Shown: positions 58,752 through 64,000 of the stretch, piece after piece
How the letters are laid out: each line of letters starts with the position of its first letter
Position numbering within the stretch: position 1 is the stretch's first letter
Assembly: GCF_905171765.1 (NCBI RefSeq)
Contig: NC_053390.1
Span: 210,929,359 to 210,993,358 of the forward strand
Length of the DNA stretch: 64,000 nt
Direction: 5' to 3'
DNA from: Bufo bufo
Taxonomy: Eukaryota > Chordata > Amphibia > Anura > Bufonidae
Position numbers and translations under genes: made by a program
Notes under the pieces: model-generated
Told to the model about the DNA's origin: nothing
The model's database searches: none
The model's input: the letters and a program-made list of their open reading frames with translations, nothing else

Positions 58752-59170
58752 CTGTAACGATCACGTACACACACAGGGGGGAGGATAGTGACCACTGCGC
58801 TCCACCCTCACCCCTGGCCCTGCCTTTTTGCCTCATGAGTTCTGATGACAGGGGACAACTGGGCGACAAGACAAATAATGGATAGTGAACGGACCGGGTC
58901 AAAACCAAGAGGACAACGCAGTACAGAGGGATAAGCAAAGAATGGTCAGGAGAAGCCGGGGTCATAAATACCAGGAGAGTAGAGAAGTACCAAAGGAGTC
59001 CGCAAAGTATAGTCAGGTAGAAGCCGAGGTCAAAATACCAGGAGGGATGCGCAGTACAGGAGGAGCAGGCAAAGGATCGTCAGGGAACAGGATCAGGTAA
59101 GTATACAGGTATCCAACAAACGCCACGAACCTAAATTAAAAGGCAACCTGTGGCCAGCAGGCTGCCTGTG
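58752..59170 (-). repeat. Gypsy 5' LTR, truncated
   Basis: Matches 53809-54243 of the other LTR, with an internal deletion of about 37 bp near 58865 and scattered differences. Homology ends at CAGGCTGCCTGT (59170), exactly where the next LTR-like element begins. Confidence 0.9.
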
Positions 59171-59550
59171 TGGCGAAAGTACCTCGCCACTGGGTTTTGG
59201 AGGGGCCTGGTTGCCAGCCTCTTGCCCCAGGATTATGGGCCCTCTCATTAGCCCATGCTAAACTAAAACCCCATGGCGATTTGACTGTGTTTGTGGCATC
59301 TGAGCGCTGTTTGGATATTTTGAGAGCTCAGATCCAAGCCATCTGGGGATATGTTAAATGTCTATGTTACTGTAATGGTTGGGACATTGTATATTTAAAT
59401 AGTGATGTCTGTCCTATTGTCCCCACGTGTGTATTGGCGATTTCCCTTTGTCCTGAGAGATAATTGACTTACTCCTCGGTTGTCTCCAGGACAGAAGACA
59501 TTGTGTATTCTCCTGCCTGTGATAATTACATTCCCTTGTATGCCGTTACA
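59169..59550 (+). repeat. 5' LTR-like repeat (short form)
   Basis: Begins TGTGGCGAAAGTACCTCG, ends TATGCCGTTACA. It lacks about 200 bp present in the 3' copy after GTGATAATTACAT, the part that holds TATATAAG and AATAAA. Confidence 0.7.
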
Positions 59551-59640
59551 ATTGGTGGCAAGCGGCGGGATCGTTCCCACAGCCAGAAGGACAGCTACAG
59601 GAGACACCATTCCATGGATTTTACAATTTGAGTGCAACGC

Positions 59641-61149
59641 ATGTCCCAGTACAGCGACCCGGACAGCAACAGGATGGAACCAGCAGTGACATACGATGAG
59701 GAAGACCTGGATGGCCGGGATGCATTAAGGAAAGGCATCTGGTACCAGGCCCTGGATAATGTACAATACCAGTGAGGCGAGAGTCTCCCCAGTGAAGAGC
59801 AGCGATTGCAGAAGCAAGTGGCCCTGCGGATGCCCTTTCTGGGAAAGCAGCCCCTGGAGGAATGGTTGAAGGAACTAGAGCACCGGGAATAGCAGGAGCT
59901 ATGGCTGGAGGATGCCTACCAGGCGCTCTGGTGGTATATGGAACAGTATATACCCTGGACAGCTGAGCATGACAAGCCAGAGGGAGAGGAGTTTGATGGT
60001 CCTGGCTTGTTATGGGAGTCCTTTGCAGAGCCTGACTTCGGGAGCCCTGCACAGTCCAGACTTCAGGACATTTTCTACGAGAGGGAGGCTGGGCAGGATT
60101 GGGATGACCCCCATGAGGTAGAGAAAGACCTGGCTCACCTAGCAACCCTGGAGTGGGAACTGGAGCAGGACTACCGAGATCTCTTCCACTCCATTGGGAA
60201 GGCTCAGCATGAGAGCAAGAAGTCAGACCCAGGACCAAAGCCCTTCAGCTGGGAGGATATTGTGGATGTTTACTGGGAAGAACCCCAGGTGGCCGGTGGA
60301 GGTGGGATCGAGGTCTCTCCACTGGTGCTGCAGGGAATTTGGAGCCCAGTCTCCATTCCCCAGCGGCAGGCGAAGTTACAGGGGGCAGAGACAGTCGGTC
60401 CTATCCCCCAGCGGCAGTGTAATATGCAGGGAATTGGGAGCCCAGTCTCCATCCCCCAGCGGCCGTGTGATATGCAGGGAATTAGGAGCCCAGTCTCCAT
60501 TCCCCAGCAGCCGTGTGATGTACAGGGAATTGGGAGCCCAGTCTCCATTCCCCAGCGGCCATGTGATGTACAGGGAATTGGAAGCCCAGTCTCCATCCCC
60601 CAGCGGCAGTGTAATATGCAGGGAATTGGGAGCCCAGTCTCCATTCCCCAGCGGCCGTGTGATATGCAGGGAATTGGGAGCCCAGTCTCCATTCCCCAAC
60701 GGCAGTGTAATCTACAGGGAATTGGGAGCCCAGTCTCCATTCCCCAGCGGCCGTGTGATGTACAGGGAATTGGGAGCCCAGTCTCCATTCCCCAGCGGCA
60801 GTGTGATATGCAGGGAATTGGGAGCCCAGTCTCCATTCCCCAGCGGCCGTGTGATCTACAAGGAATTGGGAGCACAGTCTCCATCCCCCAGCGGCAGTTT
60901 AACGCACCAGGGGGAGACAGTAAGCCCCACAGCAGTGCAGATGGGACCATGGTCTCTGCACTCACAGGACAGGGGGTAGGGACAGTCGGTCCTGTTCCCC
61001 AGCAACAGGGCTGTTTAGCCAAAGGGGAGACAGTCGGTCTCCCCCCACAGCAGCATGGTGGTCTATCTAAAGGGGAGACAGTCAGTCTCTCCCTACAACA
61101 GCAGAGCGGTGTATCTAAAGGGGAGACAGTCGGTCTCCCCCTCCAATAA
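59641..61149 (+). pseudogene. Unrecognised acidic protein with 16-residue tandem repeats
   Basis: In-frame reading from ATG 59641 (MSQYSDPDSNRMEPAVTYDE) through TGA 59773-59775 and TAG 59890-59892 to the stop at 61147-61149, 503 codons. The first about 240 residues are Glu/Asp/Trp/Tyr-rich (EEWLKELEHRE, LEWELEQDYRDLFHSIGKAQ) and may form helices. Then come eleven 16-residue units of the QRPCDMQGIGSPVSIP type, followed by three units like TVGLPPQQHGGLSKGE. Position after the 5' LTR suggests a gag-like role; no known domain seen. The frame is kept across the repeats, suggesting past selection. Confidence 0.6.
60361..60888 (+). repeat. 48-bp tandem array, 11 units
   Basis: Unit CAGCGGCAGTGTAATATGCA then GGGAATTGGGAGCCCAGTCT CCATCCCC (48 bp), in register with codons. 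Units alternate between CAGCGGCAGTGTAAT and CAGCGGCCGTGTGAT types. A second 48-bp array of three units follows at about 60979-61146. Confidence 0.95.
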
Positions 61150-61420
61150 CCAGGCTCCAACCAGGCTACTTCCGTGGTAGCGCTGGCACCAGGGCAGAGT
61201 ACCGCTGGTCTCTGCCCACTCAGCAACCCACCATGGCAGTCTACCAGTCCCCCACACAGCCATGGTGAGGCACCTGGACATGGACAAGTTTATCCCTTGC
61301 TCAAGCGTAGTAGCCATTTATTGTGGGTGGGCTGTACTGCTGTTTCTATTTTGTAGGTGGGCTGCTGGACTAACAAAGGCACTGACCGGCAGAAGGTCAG
61401 ATACCCTGTTAGGGGAGATG

Positions 61421-62010
61421 TGTGGCGAAACTAACCTCGCCACTGGGTTTTGGAGGGGCCTGGTTGCCAGCCTCTTGCCCCAGGATTATGGGCCCTCTCA
61501 TCAGCCCATGCTAAACTAAAACCCATGGCGATTTGACTGTGTTTGTGGCATCTGAGCGCTGTTTGGATATTTTGAGCGCTCAGATCCAAGCCATCTGGGG
61601 ATATGTTAAATGTCTATGTTACTGTAATGGTTGGGACATTTTATATTTAAATAGTGATGTCTGTCCTATTGTCCCCACGTGTGTATTGGCGATTTCCCTT
61701 TGTCCTGAGAGATAATTGACTTACTCCTCGGTTGTCTCCAGGACAGAAGACATTGTGTATTCTCCTGCCTGTGATAATTACATCAACCCATTGTGTAAGG
61801 TAATTGTATCACAGGCAGAGGGGAGGATTTTGTGTGGGAGTGTTTTACTGTATTGTACGTGTTTATTGGTTGTTTTAGAAAACCCTGTGGGTGGTACTAA
61901 TGTGTACCAATGTTATATAAGATCAATAAACACACAGCTATGGGTGACCACTGCTTGACCCTCAACACGGAGCCTCGTCTCGTTCTTGGGGGGATTCACG
62001 GTATGCTGTT
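61421..62010 (+). repeat. 3' LTR-like repeat (long form)
   Basis: Begins TGTGGCGAAACTAACCTCGC. Contains GTTATATAAG (about 61912-61921) and AATAAA (61925-61930), consistent with promoter and polyadenylation signals in an LTR. The 3' limit is placed near GGTATGCTGTTAGA (about 62008) by comparison with the end of the 5' copy, and is uncertain. Confidence 0.65.
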
Positions 62011-62057
62011 AGAGACTGATTGCTAGGAGTGCAAGCCGCTTGGGTGCGTTTTCCCAG

Positions 62058-62142
62058 CCAGGCCCGAGCCGCGGACCACCCGCGCCCCGCCCACTACACT
62101 AGTCTAGTGTAGTGGGCGGGCGGTCCGCGGCTCGGGCCTGGC
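62058..62142. repeat. Near-perfect 85-bp palindrome
   Basis: CCAGGCCCGAGCCGCGGACC ... CCCGCCCACTACACTA is followed at once by TAGTGTAGTGGGCGGGCGGT ... CGGCTCGGGCCTGGCT. Arms of about 40 bp, spacer close to zero, strongly GC-rich. Confidence 0.9.
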
Positions 62143-62218
62143 TGCCTGTGTGTGGTGTGTATGTAAATAAAAAAAAAATATAAAAAAATATCAACAGAAG
62201 GCGGCCCGGACGGGCCCC

Positions 62219-62278
62219 CAGTGGCGTAGGGCCCCATAGCCACTGCTATGGTTGCTATGGCGATCCCTACGCCACTGG
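62219..62278. mobile_element. 60-bp miniature hAT-like element
   Basis: CAGTGGCGTAGGG at the left and CCCTACGCCACTG at the right are inverted hAT-type termini with only about 34 bp between them, themselves partly self-complementary (CATAGCCACTGCTATGG). It lies just upstream of the Penelope reverse transcriptase fragment. Confidence 0.65.
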
Positions 62279-62507
62279 AGAAGTGTATAGGCCCTTAAGT
62301 AAAGATCTTAAATGGGATATAATACGTAAAATCCGGTTATTGGCAGACAATGCGTTTGCCAATGACCTTTTTGACGAGAAGTTACATACCTACCTGATAC
62401 CAGAGAATCCAGTGACCCCAGTACTATATGTGCTCCCTAAAATCCATAAGGATTTAAAAAATCCTCCAGGGTTCCCAATAGTGTCTGGTATCGATTCTGT
62501 TTTATCC
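62279..62507 (+). pseudogene. Penelope-like reverse transcriptase fragment
   Basis: Open plus-strand reading VYRPLSKDLKWDIIRKIRLL, ADNAFANDLFDEKLHTYLIP and PVTPVLYVLPKIHKDLKNPP, then GFPIVSGIDSVLS. LPKIHK..PPG.PIVS is the hallmark of Penelope-like reverse transcriptases (fingers region). It is broken off at 62508 by a CAGTGGCG-starting sequence. Same strand as the ORF fragment at 53262-53789. Confidence 0.9.
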
Positions 62508-63000
62508 AGTGGCGACTCTAGGATCAATATATAGGGGGGGCACAGAAGATACACAGTCAAAAATGGGGGGGCACTAATAATTTTCACCAGCTAATCATAT
62601 TACTGAAAAATACTAAAGCAGCCGCTTCAACCCTGATGCCAGGGTAATATAATTAAGGAGTATCAGGGTACATTGGTTGTAATATAACTGAGGAGGGCTA
62701 TCAGACATTATAAAGGGGTAATATAGCTTACATTACCCCTGTATTACGTCCCTGATAGGATAGAACCCCTTAGTTATGTTACCCCTGTATAATGCACCCT
62801 GATACCCCTTAGTTATATTATATAACTAAGGGATATCGGGGTACATTACACAGGGGTAATATAACTGAGGGGTATCAGGGTACATTAATCAAGGGTAATA
62901 TAACTGAGGGGTATCAGGATACATTATAAATGTAAACCCAGAAATAAAGAATGGCGAGTTCGGCCAATGGCAAACCCAGCTCTGCTACATCTTTACTATG
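62508..63000. repeat. CAGTGGCG-ended sequence and AT-rich tandem block
   Basis: Begins CAGTGGCGACTCTAGGATCA, a hAT-like end, directly in the Penelope frame; no matching right end was found. 62640-62935 consists of variants of GGGGTAATATAACTGAGGGG and TATCAGGGTACATTA in both orientations. Confidence 0.55.
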
Positions 63001-63603
63001 TAACACACCCATGGATTTGTGCAGAATACTTTAATAGACTATTTTCAAAATTTACTCCAAGAAGTGCAGAGAACATAAGACTTCCATAAAATCTCCAGCG
63101 TCCATCCCTTTGTGTCTGCTTTAACACTACACCCCGCTCAACTTCACCACCAGAAAATACCACAAGGCAATTACTAAGACATCCTTCCCAGAGATGTCTC
63201 CGGTCTGTGGTGACACCTAATATCCCCCCCCCATTATCCCGGCCCATGGCAGCTGCCCGGCCTCTGCTCTTTTCCATCAATAACCCAAAGAGGAGGACTT
63301 CCACCAGCTCCCTTCACTGGTTCTACTGGTTCCCACATTAATCTCCACTATGGTAAATCCAGGAGATGTGTCCTCATCGCCAGCTCCTGATGACAGAGCC
63401 CTTCATCGATGACCTTAGCTACAAAGTGTTAAATGTGACCAAGTGGAAAAGGGGAACATGATGGAAGATGTATCCGGCAATTCTCCATGATATTGGGGGG
63501 TGGACTTCCTTCTAAAAGTTGGGGGCAGACTACCATCCAATGGTGACAAATGTGTTAATCTGATGATTGCCAGCAGTGGCATACAGAATATATATATATA
63601 TAT
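63001..63603. other. Unassigned interval
   Basis: No coding sequence or element ends recognised apart from CAGTGGCATACAGAA near 63574, possibly another hAT-like terminus. Confidence 0.4.
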
Positions 63604-63678
63604 TTTATGTGAGTTCCAGCAGCACTCACTTAAGAAATTATCCGGTGCAAGCGTCTCGCCTTTGACAACAGGCTTGTA

Positions 63679-63925
63679 TATTCATAGAAAATCAACGCAG
63701 CACTCTTCTTGTAAAAAAAACCGCAGTGTCTTTATTCACACATGTGACACAAAATAGGCAACGTTTCAATCCCCTTCCGGGATCCTTCTCAAGCCAAGTG
63801 GCACTTGGCTTGAGAAGGATCCTGGAAGGGGATTGAAACATTGCCTATTTTGTGTCACATGTGTTAAATAAAGACACTGCGTTTTTTTTACAAGAAGAGT
63901 GCTGCGTTGATTTTCTATGAATATA
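63679..63925. mobile_element. Head-to-head Penelope-like pLTR palindrome
   Basis: TTCATAGAAAATCAACGCAG ... TTGAGAAGGATCC read from both sides of an axis near 63798. GATTGAAAC motifs next to GGATCC..GG stems (minus 63760-63795, plus 63806-63843) match the hammerhead-like layout of the other pLTRs. 63604-63678 continues the left arm. No protein part. Confidence 0.7.
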
Positions 63926-63934
63926 TATATACAC

Positions 63935-64000
63935 TCACCTAAAGAATTATTAGGAACACCATACTAATACGGTGTTGGATCCCCTTTTGCCTTCAGAACT
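63935..64000. mobile_element. Start of an interspersed repeat running off the window
   Basis: CACTCACCTAAAGAATTATT then AGGAACACCATACTAATACG is a phrase I associate with a widespread vertebrate (fish and amphibian) repeat, but its class is not certain and the remainder lies outside. Confidence 0.45.

Larger units (their letters stand above)
53809..59170 (-). mobile_element. Ty3/gypsy chromovirus-type LTR retrotransposon (decayed)
   Basis: Minus-strand element: 3' LTR 53809-54499, pol/IN with chromodomain, gag, 5' LTR from 58752 to the break at 59170. The LTRs share the TGTAACG(G/A)TCACGTACAC start. A purine-rich tract (AAAAGGGGGGTAC on the minus strand) directly precedes the 3' LTR. Domain order gag-PR-RT-RNaseH-IN-chromodomain defines a chromovirus of the Metaviridae-type retrotransposons. 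The 5' LTR is truncated by the next element, so no target duplication can be read. Confidence 0.93.
59169..62010 (+). mobile_element. Non-autonomous LTR element encoding a repeat protein
   Basis: Direct repeats beginning TGTGGCGAAA lie at 59169 and 61421; both continue CCTCGCCACTGGGTTTTGGA and match for about 370 bp. A purine tract (TTAGGGGAGATG) abuts the second, and TTGGTGGCAAGCGGCGGGAT follows the first at the primer-binding-site position. The internal region has one long disabled ORF (59641-61149) and no pol. I do not recognise the family. An LTR retrotransposon mobilised in trans is the best reading. Confidence 0.72.

Noticed and set aside
60361..60888. CRISPR-like array
   Set aside because: Units are contiguous without unique spacers and in codon register; the genome is a vertebrate one.
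60270..61226. 318-codon minus-strand ORF and a 261-codon plus-strand frame
   Set aside because: Both are shadows of the 48-bp codon-register repeat; the frame starting at 59641 carries the coherent N-terminal region.

Overview
This is a stretch of vertebrate nuclear genome, most likely from an anuran amphibian (frog or toad). It is AT-rich, almost gene-empty and packed with nested transposable elements typical of frogs: DIRS-like tyrosine-recombinase retrotransposons, L1-clade LINEs, Penelope-like elements, a Ty3/gypsy chromovirus, hAT elements and a great many foldback MITEs. No search was run, so the organism is inferred from element content and from the one cellular gene. || The only cellular gene found is PPP1CC (protein phosphatase 1 catalytic subunit gamma) on the minus strand, with all seven coding exons present: exon 1 32072-32126, exon 2 24643-24774, exon 3 20162-20392, exon 4 18071-18175, exon 5 4623-4847, exon 6 3051-3185, exon 7 1074-1163. 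Every junction has GT/AG signals and matching phase. The exons total 973 nt, one base more than the 972 nt (323 residues plus stop) expected. The surplus base lies in a T5 run at 4668-4672 in exon 5 and breaks the frame; it is either an assembly indel or a real lesion. A CpG-rich promoter surrounds exon 1, and the 3' UTR probably fills bases 1-1073. || Introns: intron 4 (4848-18070) is swollen by two related, decayed DIRS-like elements (5429-9655 and 11849-16436). They keep inverted terminal repeats, the diagnostic internal complementary region and tyrosine-recombinase remnants; the second sits inside an older dispersed repeat. Introns 1-3 are filled with hAT elements with 8-bp target duplications and a family of foldback MITEs whose ends read roughly AGGC(T/C)..TTTCACAC or AGGCCTCATGCACACG. 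|| Upstream of PPP1CC (32.4-64 kb) no cellular gene is visible. A complete L1 on the minus strand (36721-46796, 15-bp target duplication) has been invaded by a MITE, a Penelope-like terminal repeat, a TTAA-targeting foldback element and a second, plus-strand L1. Then come a foldback element carrying a nested hAT (47571-49566), a 5'-truncated Penelope-like element with a GIY-YIG endonuclease between inverted terminal repeats (50237-53115), a second Penelope ORF fragment (53262-53789), a Ty3/gypsy chromovirus with four nonsense codons in pol (53809-59170), a non-autonomous LTR element encoding a 16-residue-repeat protein (59169-62010), and further Penelope and hAT fragments to the end. || The least familiar items are the LTR element with the repeat protein, the foldback MITE cluster with shared ends and unrelated cores, and hammerhead-like motifs in every Penelope terminal repeat present.
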